The notes: generated by a model not told the origin, from the letters alone. 15,342 bases of DNA from JABDOU01 sp041609995 (GCA_041609995.1 JBFIPU010000064.1:1-15342), one strand, 5' to 3'. Positions 1 through 5,974 are shown, counted from the first letter of the stretch. A program made the numbers and translations.

Positions 1-389
1 ATCCGGGTCGGCCGGGGATCGCTGAACAGGTATTCGACAAGGGCGCCAACCGCCTCCGTCGCATAACCCCCGCCCCAATGACGGGCGTCGAGCGTATACC
101 CGATCTCGGCCGACCGCATACCCCAGGTCATGTGAACGGCCAGATCACCAATGACCTGGCCCGTGTCCTGATCGACAACGGACGCCATCCACCACTCATC
201 GTTGGCAGGCCCGCGCATGGCGATCACTTCCGACACCACGTCCTCGGCCTGCTCGAGAGGAAACGGCACGAGCCAGTTCTGGAAGCGGGCGACGCGCGGA
301 TCACTCCGGCGGTCGGCGAGGCCGACCGCATCTTCGGGTTGCATGGGCCGAATCAGCAGTCGCTCGGTCCAGATCGGAGCGAATCTCAT
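1..389 (-). CDS. GNAT-family N-acetyltransferase (RimJ/RimL type), C-terminus cut by window edge
   Basis: The minus-strand frame opens at ATG 389-387 and runs open to the left edge (129 codons visible). The N-terminus MRFAPIWTERLLIRPMQPED is the classic beta-1 'TERLLIRP' opening of RimJ/RimL-like acetyltransferases. Later 'GQVIGDLAVH' and 'AEIGYTLDARHWGGGYATEA' match the central strands and the acetyl-CoA pyrophosphate-binding loop (the usual Q/RxxGxG/A region, here WGGGYAT). The family transfers acetyl from acetyl-CoA to an amine, often a protein N-terminus or small molecule; the substrate here is unknown. No Shine-Dalgarno precedes the ATG. A TTGAAT hexamer (401-396, minus) ends 6 nt before it, which would fit a leaderless transcript. 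The open frame on the opposite strand across 78-446 is a shadow of this gene. The C-terminal quarter is missing. Confidence 0.88.
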   Translation of the reverse strand, partial: MRFAPIWTERLLIRPMQPEDAVGLADRRSDPRVARFQNWLVPFPLEQAEDVVSEVIAMRGPANDEWWMASVVDQDTGQVIGDLAVHMTWGMRSAEIGYTLDARHWGGGYATEAVGALVEYLFSDPRPTR

Positions 390-420
390 AGGCGGATTCA
401 AGCGTTGAAAAAAGAATCAC

Positions 421-449
421 GTGACATGCAACACCACTCTTTGTAGCGT
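421..449 (+). promoter_or_regulatory. Candidate sigma-70 promoter for the secreted protein at 502
   Basis: GTGACA at 421-426 (5 of 6 to TTGACA) is followed by a 17 nt spacer and TAGCGT at 444-449, which fits the loose actinobacterial TANNNT -10. A transcript would begin near 456, leaving a 5' leader of about 45 nt. That leader includes a GCGTCG/CGACGC hairpin (465-470 / 478-483) and the ribosome binding site AGGAGAGG just before the ATG. The same -10 hexamer TAGCGT occurs in front of the protease gene at 5459. The assignment is by eye. Confidence 0.4.
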
Positions 450-501
450 AGATGAACACCGAACGCGTCGAACGTAGCGACGCAAACTGAAAAGGAGAGG
501 T

Positions 502-810
502 ATGAAGAAGCGACTCTTTCGAGGCATCGCGCTCGCGATGCTCTTGACGGCACTGACTGCAGCACCGTCATTCGCTCATATCAATGAAAAAGCGGTCAAT
601 GCCAACCAAGACCGACAAGGCGGCGCACCATTTGCTGGTTTTGTGGGGCCGGTCGAGTCGTTCCTCGCGGAAACCGGAGCCGGATCACAGGCATACGTGA
701 CGGCGCACAGCGGGATGGAGTGCGGAGCCATCCGTAGCCCCAATATGGCCGCCCTCGGCCCTGCTGGAATCAACTTCGACAGTCGTTTCATTTGCCCCTC
801 TGCTCCGTAG
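502..810 (+). CDS. Small secreted protein of unknown function
   Basis: This 102-residue protein begins with a textbook Sec signal peptide: MKKR, a hydrophobic core (residues 8-20) and an AxA-like 'SFA' cleavage site before His27. The mature part would be about 76 residues, rich in Gly and Ala, with two cysteines (74 and 97) that could form one disulfide outside the cell. I do not recognise a family. The start is well supported by AAAAGGAGAGGT directly upstream of the ATG, and the gene ends in a strong hairpin terminator, so it is a real single-gene transcription unit. It lies divergent to the acetyltransferase. No lipobox or cell-wall anchor is seen. Function unknown. Confidence 0.8.
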   Translation: MKKRLFRGIALAMLLTALTAAPSFAHINEKAVNANQDRQGGAPFAGFVGPVESFLAETGAGSQAYVTAHSGMECGAIRSPNMAALGPAGINFDSRFICPSAP

Positions 811-826
811 TTGATCTCGCCGACCG

Positions 827-860
827 AAGAGTGCCCCCGGTGACCGCCGGGGGCACTCTT
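827..860 (+). terminator. Intrinsic terminator after the small secreted protein
   Basis: A perfect 14 bp inverted repeat (AAGAGTGCCCCCGG at 827-840, CCGGGGGCACTCTT at 847-860) encloses a 6 nt loop (TGACCG) and is followed by the T-rich TCTTGTTTG. It begins 17 nt after the stop codon. The T-tract is interrupted, but the very stable stem makes termination likely. It also insulates the flavoprotein gene at 888. Confidence 0.82.
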
Positions 861-887
861 GTTTGACATGCAATAGGGTGGTTTGGC

Positions 888-1553
888 ATGGATACCCCGC
901 CACCCACCCCACGCACCGAGGTCAAACGGCTGCCCGAGCGGGGCAGGTATGGCCGCCCCACGATCGATGCCATCCTCGACGAGGCCCTGATCTGCCACGT
1001 CGGGTTCGTCCACAAGGGGCAACCGTTTGTTATCCCGACGATCCATGCCCGGGTCGGCGACTCGCTCTACCTCCACGGTTCACCCGCTAGCCGGATGCTG
1101 CGGTCGATTCGCGACCAGCCCATCTGCGTGACCGCCACCCTCGTCGACGCGCTGGTCTTGGCTCGATCCCATTTCCATTCGTCGATGAATTACCGATCGG
1201 TAGTGGTCCTGGGCGAGGGGCGGGAGGTGACCGACGCCGAAGAAAAAATCGTGGCGTTCAGAGCCGTCGTCGAGCATGTGGCGCCGGGCAGATGGGACCA
1301 AGCGCGGCGTCCCGATGAGCGGGAGCTGAAGGCGACCTCGATCATCGCGGTCGGGATCGACGAGGCCTCCGCCAAGATCAGAACCGGAGATCCGCAGGAC
1401 GACGACGCAGACCATGAACTCGACATATGGGCAGGCGTGATTCCGGTCACCACCGAATTCGGCTCACCGTTGGATGACAGCCTGCTGCGGCCTGGAATCG
1501 CCGTCCCGAAGCACGCCTCCGAATACAGCCGGCCGGGAGAAACCTCGGCCTGA
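888..1553 (+). CDS. Pyridoxamine 5'-phosphate oxidase-family flavoprotein (Nim/Pyridox_ox_2 type)
   Basis: A 221-residue cytosolic protein with the split-barrel FMN-binding fold. Residues 26-72 carry the family hallmarks: 'LICHVGFVHKGQPFVIPTIHARVGD' (written here in part) leading to 'LYLHGSPASRMLR', the strand and loop that hold FMN phosphate in NimA-like proteins. Residues 95-115 ('HFHSSMNYRSVVVLGEGREV') are the second conserved block. Relatives reduce nitroimidazoles or bind FMN, F420 or heme; the native reaction here cannot be told. The acidic DDDADHE stretch near residues 167-173 precedes the C-terminal 'WAGVIPV' block common in this group. ATG 888 has no strong ribosome binding site; TAGGGT at 874-879 lies 8 nt before it, so it may be leaderless. 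It stands alone between a terminator and the inverted-repeat element. Confidence 0.85.
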   Translation: MDTPPPTPRTEVKRLPERGRYGRPTIDAILDEALICHVGFVHKGQPFVIPTIHARVGDSLYLHGSPASRMLRSIRDQPICVTATLVDALVLARSHFHSSMNYRSVVVLGEGREVTDAEEKIVAFRAVVEHVAPGRWDQARRPDERELKATSIIAVGIDEASAKIRTGDPQDDDADHELDIWAGVIPVTTEFGSPLDDSLLRPGIAVPKHASEYSRPGETSA

Positions 1554-1640
1554 GCGGCGTCCGGTCACCCGTCCCGTCCACCCGGGCACCTGCTAGATCG
1601 ACCAGCGCTCGAAGAGGTCGCCACCGAGATCTCGCCCCCA
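1554..1640. other. Gene-free spacer, possible gene remnant on minus strand
   Basis: There is no gene with a start here. On the minus strand, one frame ending at TAG 1591-1589 reads PLWGRDLGGDLFERWSI, with GC-rich third positions like a genuine protein C-terminus. The frame loses sense on entering the inverted-repeat element at 1641. It could be the stump of a gene broken by that element, or chance. Only a weak CGACC/GGTCG hairpin (1599-1603 / 1616-1620) is otherwise visible. Confidence 0.25.
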
Positions 1641-1844
1641 CAATGGTCCCCCATCGCAAGGCCCGAAGGGCCGTGATGGGGGAAGGTACCGCTCGGAGGC
1701 CAAAGGCCGGAGAGGGGTAGGGGGAAAAAGACCAAACAGCCCCCCTTCGAGTGTCGGCGACCCCAATACCGACGTTCTTTCCCCCTACCCCTCCTTCGGT
1801 CGCTGCGCTCCCTATGGAGCGGTACCTTCCCCCGTCTTCCATTG
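1641..1844. repeat. Nested inverted-repeat element, about 204 bp (MITE- or REP-like)
   Basis: The ends are CAATGG (1641-1646) and CCATTG (1839-1844). Inside are two perfect arm pairs in the right nested order: GGGGGAAGGTACCGCTC (1678-1694) with its reverse complement (1817-1833), and GAGGGGTAGGGGGAAA (1712-1727) with its reverse complement (1778-1793). The left half also folds alone: CCCCCATC (1648-1655) with GATGGGGG (1675-1682) around GGCCC-GAA-GGGCC. The centre (1728-1777) is not symmetrical. No protein is encoded and no target-site duplication is evident. Such structure fits a non-autonomous mobile element or a dispersed intergenic palindrome; as RNA it would form a long cruciform-like stem. 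No second copy occurs in this window. Confidence 0.7.
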
Positions 1845-2021
1845 CGCGAATCCGGCAAGTTGCGGAGCAACTGTCGCGGCGGCCATTTCACGATTGAGGC
1901 GCAACATCTCCTATCAACTCGTCCCCGTACGGTTTGGAGGACGCCGGCGGCAGGTCCAAACGTCACTATTTGTCCCATCCGCCATCGGCCGCGGGCTGGG
2001 GTCGTCATCATGGCCACCCCC

Positions 2022-2039
2022 AGGGGGACCAAATCCCCT
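2022..2039 (+). promoter_or_regulatory. Candidate palindromic operator upstream of the stress-protein operon
   Basis: AGGGGGACCAAATCCCCT has 5 bp inverted arms (AGGGG/CCCCT) around an 8 bp A-rich centre. GGGAC followed by AAA and then TCCC loosely resembles the dormancy-regulator DosR box (GGGACTTTAGTCCC core), with shorter spacing and mismatches. If TATGTT (2061-2066) is the -10, its centre falls near -42, the usual place for an activator that touches the -35 region. The link to a DosR-type regulator is inference only. Confidence 0.25.
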
Positions 2040-2081
2040 ACAGGACAGAAACCATTGAGGTATGTTGCAGTGGCATCCGGC

Positions 2082-2088
2082 AAGGAGG
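2082..2088 (+). promoter_or_regulatory. Strong Shine-Dalgarno that fixes the stress-protein start
   Basis: AAGGAGG is a perfect anti-16S match and ends 4 nt before ATG 2093. The reading frame is open further upstream to 1934, but that extension lacks a ribosome binding site and does not look like protein, so the start is placed at 2093. Confidence 0.85.
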
Positions 2089-2092
2089 TCAG

Positions 2093-2935
2093 ATGACGGT
2101 TGAACAGGGCGTTTCGAGCGAGGCGGCAGGCGGCGACAGCCAGGGCTTCTACCAGCATGTGATTGCGGCGGTCGATGGATCCGAGTTCTCGGTGCCGGTC
2201 CTGCGAACGGCGGACACGCTTGCACGCGCGGTGGGGGCCGACATCACGTTGCTGACGGCTGGTTCCGCCGGCGTCGATTTGCCACACGTGGCCGCCGCCG
2301 TTGAAACCGCCGCTCTCGCCGAGCCATTGGACGTGGAATTCGTCGGCATCGATGACGAACACCCGTCGACCGCTGACGCAATTCTGGGATACGTGGAGGG
2401 GGTCGACAACCACATCCTCATCATGGGCTCCCATGGCCGCGGCGGCCTGCTCACCGTGCTGCTGGGCTCGGTGTCGGGTGAGATCATCGAGAAGTCACGC
2501 AAGCCCGTTCTGCTGATCGGACCCAAAGCCAGGTCCAGCGACACCTACACCCGCGTAATCGCCTGTGTCGACGGTTCGGAGTTTGCAGAGAAGATCGTGC
2601 GCGAGGCCGAAGCCTGGGCCAAAGCCCTCGACATTCCTCTGTGGTTGGTGGAGGTGGTGGATCCCGACCCCAACCTCGGAACCATCGAGACGAACTACGT
2701 ACACAATGTCGCCCGTCGACTGAAGGATGACGGCGTGGCGCTGGAGTGGGACGTTCTGCACTCCCGCAACCCCGCCAAGGCGATCCTCGACTGGGTCGGT
2801 GACGACGCCGGCGTCTTGTTGGCGCTGGCGACCCATGGGCGAACGGGTTTACGCCGGGTGCTGCTCGGGAGCGTGGTGGCCGACGTGATTCACGGTGCTT
2901 CCGGGCCCGTGATCACCTGCGTGCCGGCCAAGTAG
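2093..2935 (+). CDS. Tandem-domain universal stress protein (UspA family)
   Basis: A 280-residue cytosolic protein with two Usp domains, residues 20-143 and 153-278. Each begins with the strand/loop signature (HVIAAVDGSEFS; RVIACVDGSEFA), where the Asp contacts the ATP base. Domain 1 has the full nucleotide motif G-2x-G-9x-G-S (GSHGRGGLLTVLLGS, residues 112-126). Domain 2 has ATHGRTGLRRVLLGS (246-260), with the first Gly replaced by Ala, so its ATP binding may be weaker. Tandem Usp proteins of about 290 residues are typical of actinobacteria, where several are induced by hypoxia or dormancy. The stop codon is 5 bp before the next gene, so the two are almost surely co-transcribed. The 17-residue polar N-terminal tail is not part of the fold. 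Confidence 0.93.
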   Translation: MTVEQGVSSEAAGGDSQGFYQHVIAAVDGSEFSVPVLRTADTLARAVGADITLLTAGSAGVDLPHVAAAVETAALAEPLDVEFVGIDDEHPSTADAILGYVEGVDNHILIMGSHGRGGLLTVLLGSVSGEIIEKSRKPVLLIGPKARSSDTYTRVIACVDGSEFAEKIVREAEAWAKALDIPLWLVEVVDPDPNLGTIETNYVHNVARRLKDDGVALEWDVLHSRNPAKAILDWVGDDAGVLLALATHGRTGLRRVLLGSVVADVIHGASGPVITCVPAK

Positions 2936-2940
2936 AATCC

Positions 2941-4026
2941 ATGAACATCGCCGCAATCGAAACCATCTCGATCAATATGGGCTTGCCCGCCGAAGTGTTC
3001 GACGGGCTCATTCGTGACACGCAGACGCCAAAGATCACGCTGCTGGTCCCGCCGCGCGCGCCCGGCCATCCCGTCGCCGAAGACGAGACCCGCATCCGTG
3101 CCATGATCACGGCTGCGATCCGACAGCTCGTCGAAGCCGACATGTATGAGCGGTCGGCTAAAACCTGGTTCAACGGATTGGTGGAGTCCGTCGACCACAA
3201 GGGCGCCGACTCTGCCAGTTCCCGCGCGATATTCGTCTCGCCAGAACGCCGGGTGGTGACCACCGTGCCCATCGACCTCGGCGAAGACGTGATCGTCGGC
3301 GAGGCCTATGCGCTGACTCCGCTCGCGCCTCTCGTCAAGCCGGCGCGGTTCGTCCTCGTGGCCCTCACGCGCTCCGGAGTGGACGCCGCCATCGCCAACA
3401 AGTTCGGCTACGAACCGCTCGACCTACCGGACGCTCCGTCCGGCATTCAAGAAGTGACCCAATATGCGGACATCGAGCGCCAACTGCAGTCCCATTCCGT
3501 CGGAGGATCACAAGCCTTCCACGGACACGGGGGGCTGGAGAGGAAAGCCGCAGAGGACCTCCATCGGTACGCTCGCATGGTCGAGACCGCGGTGGAGAAG
3601 GCGGTGGGCAACGGAGTCACGACCCACGCCGTGATCGCCCCGCCCGCCCTCGTATCCGAGTATCGCAAAGTCGTCTCCAACGGCTCGATCGACGTCGTCA
3701 CCGTCGCCACCAACCCATCATCCTCCGGTCTGAACGAACTGCACCAACGAGCCGTGGCGGAGTTGGGCGACGCCCTCGACGAAGCCCGTCCGGCCATCGA
3801 TCTCTACAACCGGGTGGCAGGAAGCAGCCGTGCCCTCCACCGTCTCCCGGGCATCATCGAGGCCGCCCGCCAGGGCAAGGTCCATGCCTTCTTGTTCAAC
3901 CCCGACTGGGGCATGGTCGTCGACCCCCTCCTCATCGAGACGGCGGCGCTGGAGACCTGGCGCCACGGCGGCGAGGTGCATCGCACCCACCAGATCGAGG
4001 CCGGCGCAGCCGTTCTCCGTTACTGA
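2941..4026 (+). CDS. Bacterial eRF1-like protein (baeRF family 3), possible ribosome-associated stress factor
   Basis: A 361-residue protein. The order of landmarks matches the bacterial archaeo-eukaryotic release-factor family 3: 'LLVPPRAPGHPVAEDETRIR' (34-53), a 'WFNGLV' block (76-81) where relatives have a variable sensor-like strand, 'ALTPLAPLVKPARFVLVALT' (124-143), 'QSHSVGGSQAFHGHGG' (183-198), 'EDLHRYARMVETAVEKAV' (205-222) and a final Rossmann-like 'GKVHAFLFN' (312-320). In eRF1 the middle-domain loop is GGQ, which triggers peptidyl hydrolysis. Here the comparable loop reads GGS, so true release activity is doubtful. Family relatives, including the hibernation factor Balon, also lack GGQ. 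No good ribosome binding site precedes ATG 2941, so translation probably depends on the upstream stress-protein gene. The 3' end overlaps the convergent protease gene by 7 bp. Family assignment is from recalled sequence pattern; a role on the ribosome is inference. Confidence 0.82.
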   Translation: MNIAAIETISINMGLPAEVFDGLIRDTQTPKITLLVPPRAPGHPVAEDETRIRAMITAAIRQLVEADMYERSAKTWFNGLVESVDHKGADSASSRAIFVSPERRVVTTVPIDLGEDVIVGEAYALTPLAPLVKPARFVLVALTRSGVDAAIANKFGYEPLDLPDAPSGIQEVTQYADIERQLQSHSVGGSQAFHGHGGLERKAAEDLHRYARMVETAVEKAVGNGVTTHAVIAPPALVSEYRKVVSNGSIDVVTVATNPSSSGLNELHQRAVAELGDALDEARPAIDLYNRVAGSSRALHRLPGIIEAARQGKVHAFLFNPDWGMVVDPLLIETAALETWRHGGEVHRTHQIEAGAAVLRY

Positions 4027-5459
4027 CGGCGCAATCCGTTCAACTCCGACGGGAGCGGCCACGCATTCGGCTCGCAGCCATCGAGGCGAATGGTCTGCTG
4101 CATCATGATCGGAGCAAGCCGGCCCGGACCGGGGCATCCGACGTGACCGTACCCGAGGGCGTGGCCCACCTCGTGGTTGATCACCATCTCCCGATACTCG
4201 GAGATGGTCGCCACCGTGTCGGCGCCGTTGAGCCACCGCGTCAGATTGATCATCGAATGGATGCCGTTGAAACACGAGTACACCCCGTTGGTTCGTAGCG
4301 GGGCACAGCGCCGGTCCACGGTACTGGGGGAGGCGAGCGCCACGCGGAAATCGGCGCCGCTGGTCACGAGCTGGAAATCGATCTCCGGATCCTGCTCCCA
4401 GCCTCGCTCATCCTCCAGGATCGAGGACACAACCATCACGAGGCAGACGGGATCGATCCCGATGCCTTCTTCCACTGCCACCGAGTAGGTGATCGTTCCC
4501 GATCCCGATTCACCGTCGGCGGCAATGGGGATCAGCCTCCCCGTGGGCTGGAAGACACCCCGGTCCGCGAAACAGCTGTCTGATGCGTCGAAGTAGGGCG
4601 GGGGCGGTGGATCGCCGCCCGGCAGATCACCGAACCCGCCGGCTACCGCGATCAGGCTGCGATTGCCATAGACATACTGCTCATCGGCGACCCCGAGAGT
4701 GTTCGAGTAACGGAGGTAGATCGTGGTGTCACGCTGGCGATAGACCCCGACTGAATCTCCCCCACCGCCTGTCCAGTCACCCGCCACGATCAGGTCGGCA
4801 GGGTCGCCGTAGACGAACTCGGAATTGGCGAAGCCGGTGCTGTGACGTGTTCGGATGTAGACGAGACCGGTTGAGTCACGATGCAATGCCAGATCGGTTT
4901 GCAGGTCGCCGTCAAAATCGCCGGAAAAGGGTTCGTCGCCCGGAACGCCGAAGTAGTAACCGGTCACCTCGGTGACGTAGCCGGGTCCGGCCGAGTTACC
5001 GATTCGCAGGTACCCACGCCGGGTGTCGTAGACAGCTACCTCGTCACAGCCGTCGCGACCGACGAAATCACCCACGAGCATGCGGTCCCCGCCGACGAGG
5101 CGGCCTTCGGCGTCCGGGTCCCCATCCAGGTCGTTGTCGACGAAAAAGCGCCCCGTGTCGCTCTGGAAGACGCCGACCCCGTCGCGGCCGTCGCAATCGA
5201 AATCACCTGCGATCGGCTGACCGACCATCCCGAGCTCAACCCGGGTGGTGGAGTTCTCGTCGCCGATGAAGAACATGCCCGATACCGGGTCATAGAGTGC
5301 GACCCGATCTCTCGTGGTGTTGACTTGTCCTTCCCCGATCGGCAGCGCCAGCTCTACCGGCTTCACCGTTTCATCCGTGATGGGAGGCAGCGACGCCAGC
5401 TCGGTGGCGATGAGTAGTAATGAACCGAGAAAAGCGGCAGCCAGGATCCGGGAACGCAC
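4020..5459 (-). CDS. Secreted FG-GAP-repeat protein with DUF3152 metzincin-like metalloprotease domain
   Basis: 479 residues. The N-terminus has a signal peptide (MRSRILAAAFLGSLLLIATE). Residues 50-275 hold about five degenerate FG-GAP/VCBS-like blades, each pairing 'GDFDxDxxD' (acidic, probably calcium-binding) with 'vgVY...gxfyxr'. A PPPPP linker (284-288) leads to the C-terminal domain (about 300-479), which matches DUF3152. That domain carries HEVGHALGYGH (429-439), an exact HExxHxxGxxH metzincin zinc motif, and a downstream Met-turn candidate (APIMMQQ). Six or more cysteines suggest disulfides. The likely role is an extracellular zinc peptidase with a propeller for substrate or surface binding; the substrate is unknown. 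The start is GTG 5459: no Shine-Dalgarno, but a near-consensus promoter places transcription start at or next to it. An ATG 5 nt upstream is out of frame. Confidence 0.85.
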   Translation of the reverse strand: MRSRILAAAFLGSLLLIATELASLPPITDETVKPVELALPIGEGQVNTTRDRVALYDPVSGMFFIGDENSTTRVELGMVGQPIAGDFDCDGRDGVGVFQSDTGRFFVDNDLDGDPDAEGRLVGGDRMLVGDFVGRDGCDEVAVYDTRRGYLRIGNSAGPGYVTEVTGYYFGVPGDEPFSGDFDGDLQTDLALHRDSTGLVYIRTRHSTGFANSEFVYGDPADLIVAGDWTGGGGDSVGVYRQRDTTIYLRYSNTLGVADEQYVYGNRSLIAVAGGFGDLPGGDPPPPPYFDASDSCFADRGVFQPTGRLIPIAADGESGSGTITYSVAVEEGIGIDPVCLVMVVSSILEDERGWEQDPEIDFQLVTSGADFRVALASPSTVDRRCAPLRTNGVYSCFNGIHSMINLTRWLNGADTVATISEYREMVINHEVGHALGYGHVGCPGPGRLAPIMMQQTIRLDGCEPNAWPLPSELNGLRRQ

Positions 5460-5465
5460 GCCATG

Positions 5466-5494
5466 ACGCTACGCCGGCGTGTCACGCCGGTCAA
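5466..5494 (-). promoter_or_regulatory. Leaderless promoter of the protease with palindromic operator in its spacer
   Basis: On the minus strand, TTGACC (5494-5489, 5 of 6 to consensus), a 17 nt spacer and TAGCGT (5471-5466, TANNNT type) end 6 nt before GTG 5459. The spacer is almost wholly occupied by CCGGCGTG-T-CACGCCGG (5474-5490), a perfect 17 bp palindrome that also overlaps the last 2 bases of the -35. A dimeric repressor bound there would block RNA polymerase. The regulator is not in the window or is not recognised. Confidence 0.6.
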
Positions 5495-5623
5495 TACCGG
5501 GCACGGAGCACCCTCTGCCCCGCGTTCGTAGCCAGTCTTGGCCAATGTGATCGGCTTCCACCCTGGTCGAGTGCAATCAACAGGGCTGGTCGATAACCTC
5601 ACCCCGCCCTTGAAAGGAGCGTG

Positions 5624-5824
5624 ATGCCCATGGTGATCGTCGAACAACCTGATCTCGTGCCCTTGTGCCCATATTGCGACAAAGCTCTCGATGAAGTCGC
5701 CGCCGTGACACCGAAAACCGGTGGCTCGACAACGTTCTCGTTCGGCGTGCGAACCGTCTACGCCTGCCCGTCATGCCACAAGGCACTCGCCATCTCTCAC
5801 CGCAAGGGCTTCTGGCAGGGATAG
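5624..5824 (+). CDS. Small zinc-ribbon-like protein (two CxxC pairs)
   Basis: A 66-residue protein with CPYC (Cys15, Cys18) and CPSC (Cys48, Cys51), separated by 29 residues. This spacing is right for a zinc ribbon or rubredoxin-like knuckle binding one Zn or Fe. 'VYACPSCHKALAIS' looks like the second half of many small zinc-ribbon proteins. The ribosome binding site AAAGGAG (5613-5619) supports a start at ATG 5624 (4 nt spacing), with ATG 5630 (10 nt) as an alternative and GTG 5621 less likely. It is a single gene divergent from the protease. No DNA-binding or enzyme domain is fused. Function unknown; a redox, metal-binding or protein-contact role is all that can be suggested. Confidence 0.72.
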   Translation: MPMVIVEQPDLVPLCPYCDKALDEVAAVTPKTGGSTTFSFGVRTVYACPSCHKALAISHRKGFWQG

Positions 5825-5884
5825 CGGCACACGCGCAAAGGATGCGCGCGTTGCCCGGACGATGCGGTCGTTGTGAGCGTATTG

Positions 5885-5957
5885 CTCCGGGGGCGAGACT
5901 CGAACTCGCAACCAACGGATTAACAGTCCGCTGCTCTGCCGATTGAGCTACCCCGGA
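5885..5957 (-). tRNA. tRNA-Asn (anticodon GTT)
   Basis: A 73 nt cloverleaf on the minus strand. The acceptor stem is TCCGGGG (5957-5951) with CCCCGGA (5892-5886) and discriminator G. The D arm is GCTC/GAGC, the anticodon loop CTGTTAA has GTT at 5924-5922, and the T arm GCGAG-TTCGAGT-CTCGC is complete. CCA is not encoded (GCA follows). It decodes AAC and AAU. It is the only tRNA in the window, and no partner tRNA genes surround it. Confidence 0.96.
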
Positions 5958-5974
5958 AGGCGGGGAATCGTACC

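Larger units (their letters stand above)
1845..2092 (+). other. Leader region of the stress-protein operon, no gene
   Basis: Open frames here have no ribosome binding site and no protein-like composition. The region probably carries the operon promoter: TATGTT at 2061-2066 is a possible -10, without a convincing -35, which would suit an activator-dependent promoter. A CCCCC-A-GGGGG palindrome (2017-2027) overlaps the candidate operator described separately. Confidence 0.4.

Noticed and set aside
1648..1682. CCCCCATC/GATGGGGG hairpin as terminator of the flavoprotein gene
   Set aside because: No T-tract follows and it lies about 95 bp after the stop; better explained as part of the inverted-repeat element.
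1934..2092. Upstream extension of the universal stress protein
   Set aside because: No ribosome binding site and poor composition; AAGGAGG right before ATG 2093 fixes the start.
1565..2434. 289-codon minus-strand frame through the inverted repeat and stress-protein start
   Set aside because: It crosses the repeat and is antisense to the Usp gene; no ribosome binding site and no recognisable domain.
5831..5851. ACGCGC/GCGCGT hairpin after the CxxC protein as terminator
   Set aside because: A 6 bp stem with no T-tract; too weak to call.
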